Shown one piece after another: positions 1 through 12,300 of a stretch of 64,000 nucleotides of DNA. The notes beneath the pieces were generated by a model. That model had not been told where the DNA came from. It saw nothing but the letters and a program-made list of their open reading frames with translations, and did no database searches. The stretch's first letter is position 1. Every line of letters begins with the position of its first letter. The stretch lies in assembly GCF_004379255.2 (NCBI RefSeq), contig NC_056040.1, forward strand, positions 33,074,852-33,138,851. Direction: 5' to 3'. A program made the position numbers and the translations under genes. This DNA comes from Salvia splendens (taxonomy: Eukaryota > Streptophyta > Magnoliopsida > Lamiales > Lamiaceae).

Positions 1-105
1 GAGCTTTAAACGGATACTCTTTTAGTCTAGTGAAACGAGTCTAGACTAGATTGAATAAACGACTCTCGGTCCAGAGCGGAAGGAAAAACGGCTCTGATAC
101 CACTC
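1..105 (-). mobile_element. Internal leader of a minus-strand Tekay-type retrotransposon
   Basis: This is the start of the internal region of an element whose body runs off the left edge of the window. Read on the minus strand it begins with a primer binding site and then a leader that resembles the leader of the plus-strand element at 3553. Both contain a GCTCTGG(A/T)CCGAGAGTC block soon after the primer site. No coding sequence is visible in this short piece. Confidence 0.75.
91..102 (-). promoter_or_regulatory. Primer binding site (tRNA-iMet type)
   Basis: On the minus strand this reads TGGTATCAGAGC, the usual plant retrotransposon primer site matching the 3' end of initiator tRNA-Met. 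It lies three bases inside the LTR end, which fixes element orientation and the LTR boundary. Confidence 0.85.
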
Positions 106-3013
106 TGTCACGACCGCACTTCCTAAGGATAGGTAGCATGGGAAATCGTGACTAGTGGGGGAAAAATAAGAAGCGGGGATGAAGGGGGAATCAATCAAAC
201 AGCTCAAGGCATTACCACTTAACAGTCAGAGACGAAATTCCATTTAAGTTAACTAACGTTTCAACCCCGAAGTTTACAAAATGAAAGATAACAGAGTTCG
301 ACAATAAAGAAAATAACAGAGTTTCTTAGGACATTAAGTAGCGGAAGCAATTTGAGAGTTTAGCTACTACTACGTATGAAGACATAATAGTAACCGGACC
401 AGTTCTTGAATCACCACTCAACATCCTCCGCCTCCCGACCTCGCTCAACTTGCACATAGGGAAAACATATGCAGGGGCTGAGTACTTGATGCACCCAGTG
501 AACTCATGCCCGAAAACATTCATCGTTAAGATATGTCAAGCCATCATCGTGTGAATCCCGGGTTTCACTTTAAAAAAAACCGAGAAGCACAAGAAAAACC
601 ATTTCCATGAAATAGTGTCCGCGCGGACTAACATCATCCTCCATCATATACCATATCTCAACCATCATGTGAAACGAGACTGTGGCCACAATCTCTATCA
701 CTGGACCGGCCGACCTAGGGGACGGCTCACGATCCCCATCAGTGCACTAGTCCAAGTAGGGCGTAGACCCTAGTTAGACCCGAATTCGTTAACCATCAAA
801 GTCTAGTAGAGTTTTATTCTAGTAGACAATCAGATAGGCAGTTTCAAAACATAAACACGACATGACATACTTATAGAAACATCCTTATAACACCGTAAAC
901 ATATTGATTTAAAATAAACGTTAAAGAATAAAGCCCACCTCAAAAGCTTATGATTTCCGTAAAATTCCTCGTTCTGACTTTTAGCGTGCGTGCGAACCAC
1001 CTTTTCGGAAAACACATAAAATTCATATCAAACTTCTGTAACGACGATAATTAGAATGCATGCACTCTAATTAAAAATCTTTTAATTTTCTTTCTTGATT
1101 TTCGTGCATTTTCGATTATTCGGCAGCCGCCCAATGCGTCGCGTGCGACGCCGGTCGACCTCTTACGCTCGTTCTTTCCCTCATTAGCTCCTCGTATTTT
1201 CCATAACGTCGAAAATAATTTCTAAAAATTATTTAAGCGTATACTTTAAATTTTCATAATTATTTACCATTGAAAAAGTATTATTTCAAACTTAGGTAAA
1301 TAATTCATTCTTCAAAACTTCCGGGAATTAATTAAATAATTTCCCCCGATCAAATTTTAATTACCGGGCCGAGATTAACTTTCTTAGCCACTATATTCCT
1401 CCAAGAATTAATTAGGGTGCCCATCAATTAAAAAAAGAGCCCACAATTTAATTAGACTTCTAAATTATTAAAAGGTCCAAAACCAAAAACAAAGAGGCCC
1501 AAAAGCATGGCCCAATCTTTTATCTTCTTCTCCAACACACTCTCTTTCTCTTCCCTCTTTCTCTCTCCCCGTCGCTCTCTCTGCCGACGAACAGCGAGCC
1601 GCCATCGCCCTCCCTCCGACTCGACGCCGTCGCCGCTGGAGTCACCCCGTCGCCACAGCTGGAGTCGCCCCGTCGCCGCCTGCTGGAACGCTGCGCGTCG
1701 CCCGCTGAAGCCGCCCCGTCGACGATCTACAGTCGCAGGGTCGGTGGCGGCTCCGCCACCCCGCTGCTGCTCCGGCTGCCACTGATGGCCGTCGACACGG
1801 CGCCCCAGCCACCCGGTCTGCTCGGAGGTGCCTATCCCTCGTCGCTCCGACCCCGAACCGACACGACAACCCCCCCAAACTAACCCCGAACAGCCCCGAT
1901 TCAACCCCGAAACATCTCGAAACACGCGTTATTAACATAAAGCTAAGTTCTTTCTAAGCTTCAGCTACGTACGGCGATCGTTCGGTTGGTTCTACGTCGG
2001 TTTCTACTTAATTGGTTATGAAAGAAAACAAGGCTATATGCATCATGTAAGGATATATTAACTCATGCTTTGAGGGTGGAAAAGATAGTATACCTCAAGA
2101 GCTTGAATTTGATGGTGGTTGAACAAAAATGGTGGAACCAACTCCTTCTTCTCCCTCCTTCCTCTCGGCTATCTCTCGCAAGTCTCCCTCTCTCTTTTTT
2201 TTTGTGAAGTGCAAATGGTTACAAGAGTAAGTGGGGGTGGCTTTTGTGGTGTAGGTATTGATGAGGAATGTGGAGAGGTGGAACATTGAGGAGTCTCCCC
2301 CTTGAAGAGGAGGAAACCGCCGGTCATGGGGGAAGAAGGAAACCGCCGAACGTGGGGGGGGGGGGGGGAAGAAGGAAAATTTTGGGCTTAGTTAGTTTAA
2401 ATCCATACTTGGGCTTCCATAAATTAAACTTCAATTGGGCTAAAACCAATAAATAAATTACAAGCCCAAGTAAAAACTACTACTTGATGGATTTAAAGAG
2501 GGATTCAAAATCAAATTATCTTATATTTAATTGGACTTCAAATTTATTTTGGAAAGACCAAAATAAATTCATACATTTTTATATTTTTCGTATTTTCCTC
2601 CGTTAAATAAAATTCACGGGCCTTTATTAAATTTTGTTATCTCGTTCTTCATAACCAAAAATTAAAGTACGAGAAATCGTACATAAATTTATATTTGGTG
2701 TTGTTCCAAACATAATATTCATTCAACCGTTCCTCGCTTTACGCACGTCGTTATCCATAAAACATTCCTTTCCACTTAATTCATTCGTCTTGCTAAAGAA
2801 TAGCAATTTCATCATCGACCTTTCAACGAAACCTTAAACGTGCCTCCCATCGTTCACAATTAAGAAAAACATAAACACATTCCTTTTTGCACACACACAT
2901 AAACCGTAATTTTTCTCATATCACATTTATCGAGAAGCATAGCATTTCGAAATAATTTTATCAATTATTCCGTTACATAAAATTAATTTCAAACTTAAGG
3001 TACGGCTGTTACA
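106..3013 (-). repeat. 5' LTR of minus-strand Tekay-type element
   Basis: On the minus strand the LTR starts TGTAACA at 3013 and ends GTCGTGACA at 106, so it has TG...CA termini and is about 2.9 kb long. It shares short conserved blocks with the LTR at 9355-12794 (the GTCGTGACA terminus, an AAGTACTCAGCCC(C)TGCAT block, and a CGAATTCGGGTC...CACTGATGG block), but most of the sequence differs, so it is a related and distinct family. Open frames at 1452-1938 are short, overlapping and low-complexity and I do not regard them as genes. A poly-G run lies at about 2354-2368. The bases to the right (TGAGT, 3014-3018) would be one copy of the target duplication; the other copy lies outside the window. 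Confidence 0.8.
677..694. repeat. 18-bp near-perfect palindrome in LTR
   Basis: A TGTGGCCACA core has flanking arms AGAC/ATCT that nearly pair. The same core with different but pairing arms occurs in the other Tekay LTR at 12084-12101. Confidence 0.6.
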
Positions 3014-3537
3014 TGAGTACAACAAGTACTCAGCCCTGCATATTATTTTTCTTATGTGCAGGTTGAGCGGGATGTTGCGGTGGATGTTGAGCTGGCTTAA
3101 GTACTTAGGATGCGTTGTGTCGTCATACATAGGCGTCGTCCTTGACTCTCCTTGAACCGTATTTTCCGCTGCTATAACTTGAACTATGACTCAAGACTTA
3201 ATCTTTCCTTTATGTTTTGTGTGTGAACATGTATGGTGGTGATGAGTTTTAAACTAGTGTTTACGTTGTCTTTTTAAAATTTTATTCTTCGAGATTTAAG
3301 TTAAGTATTTGTTCAACTTTAGTTAGTTGATGTATTTCTTAAGTCTAATTTTTCCCGTTGTCCTTTTTAAAAGTATTTTACCTTATGTCTTTTCAAAAAA
3401 ATTTTTTTAACTTTAAACTCTTTAAACTAAATTGTTTTCTTCCTTTAAGTTAATCAAGATGTTCTTTTTAAATTGTTATCCATGCATGTCGGTCACGATC
3501 GCCGCGTTGTGGTACCCTTGTATGGGCGGTCGTGACA
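3014..3537 (+). repeat. 3' remnant of 5' LTR
   Basis: This matches 12272-12794 of the 3' LTR almost base for base, starting TGAGTACAACAAG and ending GTCGTGACA. The remaining 2.9 kb of this LTR lies to the left of the inserted minus-strand element and is outside the window. Confidence 0.9.
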
Positions 3538-3540
3538 CCG

Positions 3541-3552
3541 CCGTATCAGAGC
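3541..3552 (+). promoter_or_regulatory. Primer binding site (mutated tRNA-iMet type)
   Basis: The site reads CCGTATCAGAGC against the usual TGGTATCAGAGC, so two of the first bases are altered. It sits three bases after the LTR end, at the same spacing as in the minus-strand relative. Confidence 0.75.
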
Positions 3553-3773
3553 TTCGTTCTTTCGCTCTGGTCCGAGAGTCTTCTTTTACCTTAAGTCTAG
3601 ATTAGTGAACCCTATTGACTAGAAGTGTCACGAGGCTCAACATCCAAAGCATCACGCTCAACCAAGGAAAGTGAGGTATGTTTTAAGTTGTTGAAAGCAT
3701 GTGAGATCAATGCATGAAATTGATGATGACATGATGATGATGTTTTGGGCAAGTGTACGCATGTGAATGAATG

Positions 3774-4050
3774 TTATGCGTAAAGATGAATTGTGACGAT
3801 ATGACTATGTGGAATATGAGTATAATCGACATGATAATCTAAGCGCGTGTTATATATGTAAATACAATATTGTGATAGTGTGAACATGTGGAATATGAGC
3901 ATGAATTGACAAGATGATTTAAGCACGTATTGTATGTGTGAATAAGATATTGTCATGGTACGATTATGTGAGACATGAGCGAGATTGATATGATGACCTA
4001 AGTATGTGTTATATGTGTGGAAATGATATGACGTAAGCATGTGAACATAG
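3774..4050 (+). repeat. Diverged tandem repeat, about 80-bp period
   Basis: Three to four imperfect units share ATGTGGAATATGAGC-like and AAGCACGTATTGTATGTG-like segments. A minus-strand frame through them encodes a repeating His/Tyr/Ile-rich pattern, which is a by-product of the repeat and not a gene. Confidence 0.6.
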
Positions 4051-4166
4051 GAAGATTGAGTGTTTTACATGAAAGATGGAAATTGATGAGTTGTTGTGAG
4101 AATGTTGAAATTTTCGAGAAAAAAAAGAGTAATCTAAAAATGTTGTTTCAAACACATATGTGAAGT

Positions 4167-4276
4167 GCATGAGTGTTTTGTTTGGAATGCATTTAAATAT
4201 GTTGTGAGCTTTGAAAGATTCGCATGAGTGTTTTGTTTGGAATGCATTTAAATATGTTGTGAGCTTTGAAAGATTC
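4167..4276 (+). repeat. Tandem duplication, 55 bp x 2
   Basis: Two identical 55-bp units beginning GCATGAGTGTTTTG lie head to tail (4167-4221 and 4222-4276). Confidence 0.9.
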
Positions 4277-4413
4277 GCATGGTGTTTTGACATGTAAAAA
4301 AAATGGAAAAAGGGTTTTGCGGTTGATGTTTTCCAATATTTAATGACTAGGTGTTCTAGTGGAGTTTGATTGAGGAAAAATGTTTATGTTGTGGAAAGTT
4401 ATTGGAATTTTTG

Positions 4414-4426
<13 letters not shown>

Positions 4427-4466
<40 letters not shown>
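4427..4466. repeat. (AT)n microsatellite
   Basis: An uninterrupted AT dinucleotide run of 20 units. Confidence 0.95.
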
Positions 4467-4468
<2 letters not shown>

Positions 4469-6220
4469 TTGAACTTTAAATGAAAACATGTAAGTTCTTT
4501 CTTTTGGGAAAATTATTGATCAATGGAAAATGTTGTGTTCACGAATGGTAAAAAAAAAAATTGAGTTTCAACACAAAAAAATAATAACTTTTTCGTTTGG
4601 AAAATTGAGCTATGAAAGTGTGACATTATGTATGTTATGAGGTGCGAAAGTGTAAGGAAATTTTGTTTCAAAAGTTTTGAATATAATTGTGAAGTTCGAA
4701 AGTGTTTTGTTATGGGATGTGAAAATGTGGTGTGTTTCTTGAGGTATGAATTACGTTAGATGAAGATCTAGGAGATGATGAATCGTATGGTGAACTTAGA
4801 GTACCTAAAATATAAGCCTAGTTGACCGTGTGAATCGTAGTTCTAAGTTGAAAACTTAACTATTGCTTTTCCGAGCAATGGAACGTACGAGAATATGAGA
4901 GTTGAGGCAAACGCTTAAGTCAAGGTGCGAGACACGAAGAACCGATGCTAAGAGATATTTTCATGCAACGACAAGCTATCATACTCGCGATTTAAATTAG
5001 TATAGTTTAATCTTGTGTAAGTGGAAGCACGATGGAGATGATCTCCATACCCTGCTAAGGAGCACGAGGATGATAACCATGTCCTACGAGGATAGTCATT
5101 ATGACAGGCAAAGAATTTTATGAAGATATGGATTTCAACTATCGTTATTAGTGGCAATGACACTAAGAATCTCAGCGTGGGATCCACAGTTCTTAGAGCG
5201 ATGTTACTAGTTTCGGCGTGCGAAAGATGAACAAGGAGGTGCGACTTTAATAGCTGGAACAAACTATCCTAATCAACAGTTCTTACTTGGATTATAAGAA
5301 GTTACCTTTCAGGACCTTTGAAAAAGCCGTGAGCCATTGTCTATTTAACAGCTTGTTTCATTCACCCCTTGCAAGTGATGCATATTGTTTCTTTTCCTCC
5401 ATTGAGTCATAACTCACTCTCAGTTCTTGGAAAGTGGTGTTGCCTTCATAACTTTGGACACTTGGATTGATTGTAGTCTTCTTTGACCTATTATTTATAC
5501 GGACCATACTTTGACTCTGTGAGCCTTTGCTATTGAGTTTCATTCCTAAGGCCGCTTGCAGTTTCGTCCTTCAATATAATCATGTTTCACAGACATGTTT
5601 TCCTATGGGATATTCTTCTTCGAACTTTTGTTCAGCCTTTTATTTTGTCACCATGTCTGTGTCAAGTTCTTTCTTACAGAGTGAAATTCTTTTTGGTTCA
5701 GTTCATATATCCTTTCCATAATAGAACCTTTCTTTCTACAAAATGAAGTTAAGGCATACATTTTGTTCCTTGCCTCAACAAACTTAATCCACTTGATTTT
5801 TGTTTTCAATAGCCCCTTTGACTTAGATTTCCTTTCACAAACTTATGAACCCATTGATGTGATTCTGTTAGTCCATATTATGATTTTCCTTGAACCATGA
5901 TCAGTACCGCTTTGTGACAACTGTCTGCATTTCTCAATCCTCATGCAACTGATCATTTCTTTTCCTCAACCCTTTAAGTCATTATCCGTGTGGACTTTTC
6001 AAATTTGGTCGGACAACTGAATTATCTTTTTGGTAGCCAACTATGAGAATTGACATTTATTTGATTTCATCCCATATGCATGACATATCTTATGTTCTTT
6101 CAAGCTCTGTGGGGATGATCATAACCAATTGTTACAATTCGAAATCGGTTCATATCCAAGTTAAGACTGTTTGATTAAAGATTGTGTTCTTGATACATAT
6201 TCTGAGTTCTTGATGCAACA

Positions 6221-9200
6221 TTGCAAGGAGAGAAAATTTTCTTTTCGAGCCCCTGGCGACGAGCCTACTATCTTGTATGGGATTTCTTTGAACCGACGAC
6301 CCCCATAATCCCTGCTTTGCAAGCAACTATGATGATAAGAAAAGGACGTCTGGCGTATCTTGTGTACTGGAATGGAGAGGAAAAGAAGGATTTGAAAGTG
6401 GAACACGTGGCAGTAGTGCGAGATTTTCCCGATGTGTTTCCTGAAGCTTTGCCAGGACCGCCACCCGACAGACAAGTGGAGTTCACTATTGACTTGGAAC
6501 CAGGGTCAGCGCCAGTATCAAAGGCGCCATATCGAATGGCCCCTAAGGAGTTGGCCGAGTTGAAGATTCAGTTGCAAGAACTGTTAGACTTAGGTTTTAT
6601 TCGACCTAGTGTATCACCGTGGGGGTGCCTGTATTGTTTGTTAAGAAAAAGGATGGAACGATGAGAATATGCATCGACTATCGTGAGCTCAACAAGACGA
6701 CCTTGAAGAATAAGTACCCACTGCCAAGGATTGACGACTTGTTTGACCAACTTCGAGGAGCGGGCGTATTCTCGAAAATGGATTTGAGATCAGGGTATCA
6801 TCAACTAAAGGTCCGACGAGAGGATGTGCCTAAGACTGCTTTTCGCACTCGTTATGGCCATTATGAATTCGTCGTGATGCCATTTGGGCTGACCAACGCC
6901 CCAGCCATTTTCATGGACTTGATGAACCGAGTTTTCCACGAGTATCTTGACAAGTTTGTGTTAGTCTTCATCGACGACGTGTTGGTATACTCGAAGAACG
7001 AGGAAGAACATAGATGGCATCTACAAACAGTGTTGGAAACGTTGCGAAGGAAGAAACTGTACGCCAAGTTCAATAAGTATGAGTTCTGGTTGACTCGAGT
7101 GAACTTTCTAGGTCATATTGTGATGGCAAATGGAATTCAAGTAGACTCAGCAAAGGTCGAGGCCGTGCAGAATTGGAAATCCCCGAAAACACCAAGTGAA
7201 ATCCGCAGTTTCTTGGGATTGGCAGGATATTACCGACGGTTCATTGAAGGATTCTCTAAGATTGCGAGACCGATGACGCAACTACTAAATAAAGGGATTA
7301 AGGTGGTTTGGACGCCAGAGTGCGAGGCGAGTTTCCAACTATTGAAGGAGAAGTTGACTACCGCACCAGTCCTGGCAGTACTCGAACCCGACAAGGACTT
7401 CGCCGTCTATACGGATGCGTCGAAAGTAGGACTAGGATGTGTGTTAATGCAAGATGGGAAGGTGATAGCATATGCTTCCCGACAGTTGAGACCGAATGAG
7501 TTGAATTTTCCGACGCACGATTTGGAGTTAGCAGCAGTGGTGCATGCACTGAAAATTTGGAGACATCATCTCTATGGAGTGAGATGCGAAATCTACACTG
7601 ATCACAAGAGTCTCAAGTACTTCTTCGAGCAGAAGGAGCTAAACATGCGACAACGACGTTGGTTAGAGGTCGTGAAAGACTTTGACTGCGGTATTAATTA
7701 CCATCCGGGCAAGGCGAACGTGGTCGCCGATGCTTTGAGTAGGAAGAACCAACCTCAACTGGCTTATTTCCTAATGCAAGAGGAAGCGCTGATTCACGAG
7801 TTCGACAAGATGAGAGTGGAGATAGTGAAAGCGCCCGAGACAGTGGGTGCAAGATTGGCGACGCTAGTGATTGAGCCAGATTTGAGGACCAAGCTCATAG
7901 AAGCCCATCGACGTGATGGAAAGTTGGAGGAATTACGTGCGAAGGTGAGAGCCGAGAAGCTTGATCATTACCGCGAGGAGGCGGATAATGCTTTGACTTA
8001 TGATGGACGATTGTGTGTGCCAAGCGATGAGGTGCTAAAAGAGGAGATTTTGAGTGAAGCGCACGACACGCCTTACACCGCACACCCCGGAAGCACGAAG
8101 ATGTATCGGGATTTGAAACAACGGTTTTGGTGGAATGGAATGAAAGGAGACGTAGCGTCATTTGTGGAACGATGTCTAGCATGCCAACAAGTGAAGGCCT
8201 TACACCAACGGTCATATGGGAAGTTACAACCGCTCGAAATTCCCGAATGGAAGTGGGAGCATCTAGCTATGGATTTCGTGACGGGTTTGCCAAAGTCACA
8301 GAAGGGCAACACTGCGATCTGGGTGATCATTGATCGACTTACTAAAAGCGCGCACTTCTTACCGATTAAGATTACTTATGGCGCGGACAAGTTAGCTAGG
8401 CTCTACGTGAACGAGATTGTGCGATTGCATGGAGTGCCAAAGACCATTGTATCCGACCGCGATACGAAGTTTACATCAAAGTTTTGGATGAGTTTGCAAT
8501 GAGAATTGGGCACACAACTGAACTTCAGCACTGCATATCACCCGCAATCGGATGGGCAGTCAGAGAGGACGATTCAGACACTTGAAGATATGTTGTGAGC
8601 AGTTGTCCTAGATCGAGGGGAAAGTTGGGAAACTGTCCTACCACTGGCTGAATTCGCCTATAACAACAGTTTTCAAGCGACGACTGATATGGCTCCGTAC
8701 GAAGCCTTGTATGGTAGAAAGTGTCAATCTCCACTTTATTGGGATGAAGTCGGCGAGAGGAAGATGTTAGGACCCGACGCTATAAAGGAGATGACCGAAA
8801 TTGTGCATCAAATCCACGCAAGGAACAAGGAAGCTCAAGACAGACAGAAGTCGTATGCTGACGTGCGTCGAACGGAAATCAAATTCGACGTTGGTGACAA
8901 AGTGTTCTTGAAAATGTCCCCGACGAGAGGAGTTGTGAGATTTGGAGTGAAGGGCAAGCTGAAACCGCGTTTTGTGGGACCGTACGAGATCATCGACGAA
9001 GTAGGCCCTGTAGCGTAGCGATTAGCGTTACCTCCCAGCTTTGGGAACGTGCACAACGTATTCCACGTGTCGTAGTTGTGCAAGTACGTGTTCGACCCCA
9101 AGCATGTGATTCATCAAGAGGAAGTGATCCTAACCCCCGACATGAGCTACGAGGAAAGGCCCGAAGCAATACTAGATCGGAAGGTACAAGAGCTTCGAAA

Positions 9201-9309
9201 CAAGTCGATAGCGTCCGTGAAGTTGTTGTGGAAGCACCATGGTCCCGAGGGAGCTACGTGGGAGTTAGAAGATAAGATGAAAGAAAAGTTTCCCAAGCTG
9301 TTTGTGTGA
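6221..9309 (+). pseudogene. Tekay pol: protease tail, RT, RNase H, integrase, chromodomain
   Basis: This is the retrotransposon polyprotein that makes cDNA and integrates it. The 5' part (6221-6664) holds the end of the protease and the linker VVRDFPDVFPEALPG. RT follows with [18 protein letters not shown], the catalytic FIDD at about 6970-6985, RNase H ([10 protein letters not shown]), the integrase HHCC finger (H...H...CLAC) and DDE residues in [17 protein letters not shown] and the [10 protein letters not shown] segment. The longest open piece is 6619-8502 (627 codons). A frameshift lies in a G-run at 6622-6627 and another near 6290. Four in-frame stops follow, all in the same frame: TGA 8500-8502, TGA 8596-8598, TAG 9016-9018 and TAG 9073-9075. 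Several fit C-to-T changes of Arg or Gln codons. Family assignment is secure; it is non-functional as it stands. Confidence 0.92.
9076..9309 (+). pseudogene. Chromodomain at integrase C-terminus
   Basis: This segment of the same frame has the aromatic-rich chromodomain pattern ending VKLLWKHHGPEGATWELE, which places the element among chromoviruses. Such domains are thought to steer integration to marked chromatin. It is separated from the integrase by a TAG at 9073-9075. The frame itself stays open to the natural stop at 9307-9309. Confidence 0.88.
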
Positions 9310-9342
9310 GACGTTTAAATTTCGGGACGAAATTTCTATTTT

Positions 9343-9354
9343 AGAGGGGAAGGA
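9343..9354 (+). promoter_or_regulatory. Polypurine tract
   Basis: AGAGGGGAAGGA directly precedes the 3' LTR start TGTAACATCCC, the expected priming site for plus-strand DNA synthesis. Confidence 0.85.
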
Positions 9355-12300
9355 TGTAACATCCCAAACTTTTGTGACTCTTTTAATACGTTATTGGAAT
9401 TTATGAAACTTTTGTTTCTATGTGATTAAGTGAGTTGCGTGAAATAAATTGTCGTGGTTAATGTGAATGATAAGCTGGAGTTTTTATTTTTTTCCAATGA
9501 GGGGAAATAATTAATAGGATCATGCATTTATTCTTTCTCAAGTCAATTCATTGAAAAATTCGGCCCTCCCTAATTATTGAAATAGTACTTCTTTTTGTGG
9601 ATTTAATTAATTGTTTTGGGACATTATTCCAAATTAAATCCAAACCAATGGACCTTAAATTACACTACATGAAATTCGAACTCCATCCTTTTATCCTTGG
9701 GAGTTTCGAAAATCTCCAATAGGAGATTGGATTATTTTTCATTTGATTTAATTGGTGCTTTATTGACTCTCTTCTTTTGAATATAATCCAATTAAATCAT
9801 GTTATATTTTATTTCTTCACCCCAAAATAAATAGAGAGTTGGGATTTTTGCCTTGGCTATTTGAGCCTAATTTTTTCGGCCCCCTCCAATAAATTTTGGA
9901 GAGTATTTTATTTGTTTCCTATTTTGTGGAATCCTTTTTTTTATTCAAATAAATTCCTATGTCTAATTAATTGGGGGTGTGAATATTTTCCTTCTATTCT
10001 CCTCCATATCACACGCCCCTATGCTTATATTTTTCCTTGTGGGAATTTAAATAATTGTTACCTATTTTATGGGAGCCTTTTCCATAAAGAAATTACCAAA
10101 TTTAAATCCCATTCTATTTAATTGGGGATTTAAATAATATCCTTGTGCAATGACCCAAGAATTTTCGGCCCCCACCTATTATTTCCTACTTGGAGATTTA
10201 ATTTATTTGTTCCCTTATATTCATTATATTTATTTCCTAAGTTATGAATATATTCTCCAAGAAGATACCAAATAAATTCCTTGTTGTGCACATGGAATTT
10301 TCGAAATTCCCTCACCTCCCACAAGCCTATTTTATTCTTTTAATTGTGGGATTTTTATTTGTTAGCCTATATTTTAATTCCCCACAATTTATTTATTTAA
10401 TTTACCCATGTATTAAACCTAGCAAATAAATAGCAATTAAACAAACCCTAGCCCCCACTCTCCGTACAATTTTCGCCCCCTCTCTTCTCCCTCTCTCACA
10501 CGCTTCATTCTTCTCCCACTCTCCCATCTCCAAATATCTTCCATCCAACTCGTATTCTTGCAATCCGTGGAAGTTATTTTCGAGAGTCTCCGACGAATCA
10601 CTTCATCCATCGTTTCTACCGATTCGTTTTGTGTCAAAGAAGGTATATTGCTCACTTCTTATCATCCTATCCGTTTTGACCATGTCCTTGAGTCCTACAT
10701 GCATGTAGAGGGTGTAGGTTCGATAGATCGCAAGTTTTAACGGGAGGGAAAGTGTGCTTCGTAAGAACTTGTTGTTTTTGGCGTTGTTGTTTGAAATCAT
10801 GTGAGTTGGATCGATTTATTGGGTGAATAATATGAGTTTGTATGCAAATATGTGTATGAGGAACGTGTAAGCATGATTATGTGTTTTCGAGCATGAAAAA
10901 TCGGTGGTTGTGTTGTGGAAGTTTAAAAAACCCTATTTTCGAACTTGAACCAGAAATCTGTGATGCACGACCTGTGACTTATGATCTGTGTTTGACCCAA
11001 CAAACGAACGAATTTTGCTATGCAATTTTTACTGAGTAAACTTCAAGGTTTTTTCTGTGTCTCGTGTGAATTTCAGCCTGTTTTATCGAAAAATGAATTT
11101 TTAATAAATTTTTGAAATTGACTGCACAAATCGGCCAGAAACGTGAGTTCTCGCCATGAATGTTTCGTTTCTGTTTGACTGACCAAATGACCTCCGATTG
11201 ATGTGATTCTTGAACTATATATAAATTTGAAGTGTTTTCTGAGTCGTGTTAAATTTTCAGCCTTTTTGGGCATCAGATGAATTTATGCTGAATTTTTCAA
11301 ATGAACTGCGCAATACTGTCGGAAATTGTATGTTACGACCAGAGAGTTTAATATATGATATGACTGACTAAATGACGTGATTTCGGTGTGAAAATTTTCA
11401 TGTATGAACTTGAATGTGTCTTCTGTATTGTGACCAAAATTTAGCTTCTTTTGAGGTCGGGTGAATTTATAGTAATTTTTACAAAACGGTCGCGCAGTTC
11501 TGCCAGTTTTCTGCCTTGTTAAAATAACTCTTATTTTCAAGTTTAAAAGTATTGTATGATGCATGTATGTCCAAGGAACGTGTCTAAATTGTGTAAGCAC
11601 TTGTGATAAGTTGTAATGCGATACGTGTGTCTTTACACCTTTTCGACGTATGTTGGGTTGGGGGATTAAGAAAGACGATGAGAGAGAGACGATAGGACAT
11701 GCATAGTAATATGTTGAAGTGTGAGGCTGACTTATGTTGTCGTTGACAAGGGTGTTGTGTATTCGTGAACTCGAGGATCGAGAGTTGCTAAGTTGGGTTG
11801 TGAATTGCTAAACGAACGAGGTGGGCTTTCTTTTCAAACCTCTTTACTTTTCCGAAAAATATTATGTGGAGATATAAGGGTGGTTTAACTGTTATGTCAT
11901 GCCATGTTGTTTTTGTTATGAGATTGTGTGCCTGATGCCTAGTTCGTATGAGTTTACTCCGTTAGGCTATATGGCTGTGTTGTGAAACGAATTCGGGTCC
12001 GAGTAGGGCCGTAAACCCTATCGGGCTGTGTACACTGATGGGATCGCGAGCCGTCCTTGCAAGTCGGCCGGTCTCGTGGGCGAATAGTGTGGCCACACTA
12101 TCGTCGCACTGTGATGTGATTGATGGATTGATGTGAAAAGTGGGGAGATAAATTGTCTGGCCAAACTTGAATATTTTTGTGTTTCTCGTGATATTTTCTT
12201 ACTACATAAAACTCGAGATCACTGGTATGGATGACATAACTATTATTAAAATATTTTCGGCATGAGCCCATTGAGTACAACAAGTACTCAGCCCTGCATA

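Larger units (their letters stand above)
3553..6269 (+). other. Long leader of Tekay element; gag not recognisable
   Basis: These 2.7 kb hold the place where leader and gag should be, but no frame longer than about 100 codons and no CCHC zinc knuckle can be seen. The first half is AT-rich with diverged tandem repeats and an AT microsatellite. The second half (about 5300-6200) is T-rich with no motif I recognise. Either gag decayed beyond recognition, was deleted, or the element is a non-autonomous-like derivative. Confidence 0.5.

Noticed and set aside
1452..1938. Overlapping Arg/Ser/Pro-rich open frames on both strands
   Set aside because: They lie inside the LTR of the minus-strand Tekay element, are low-complexity and GC-biased, and overlap in several frames with no domain.
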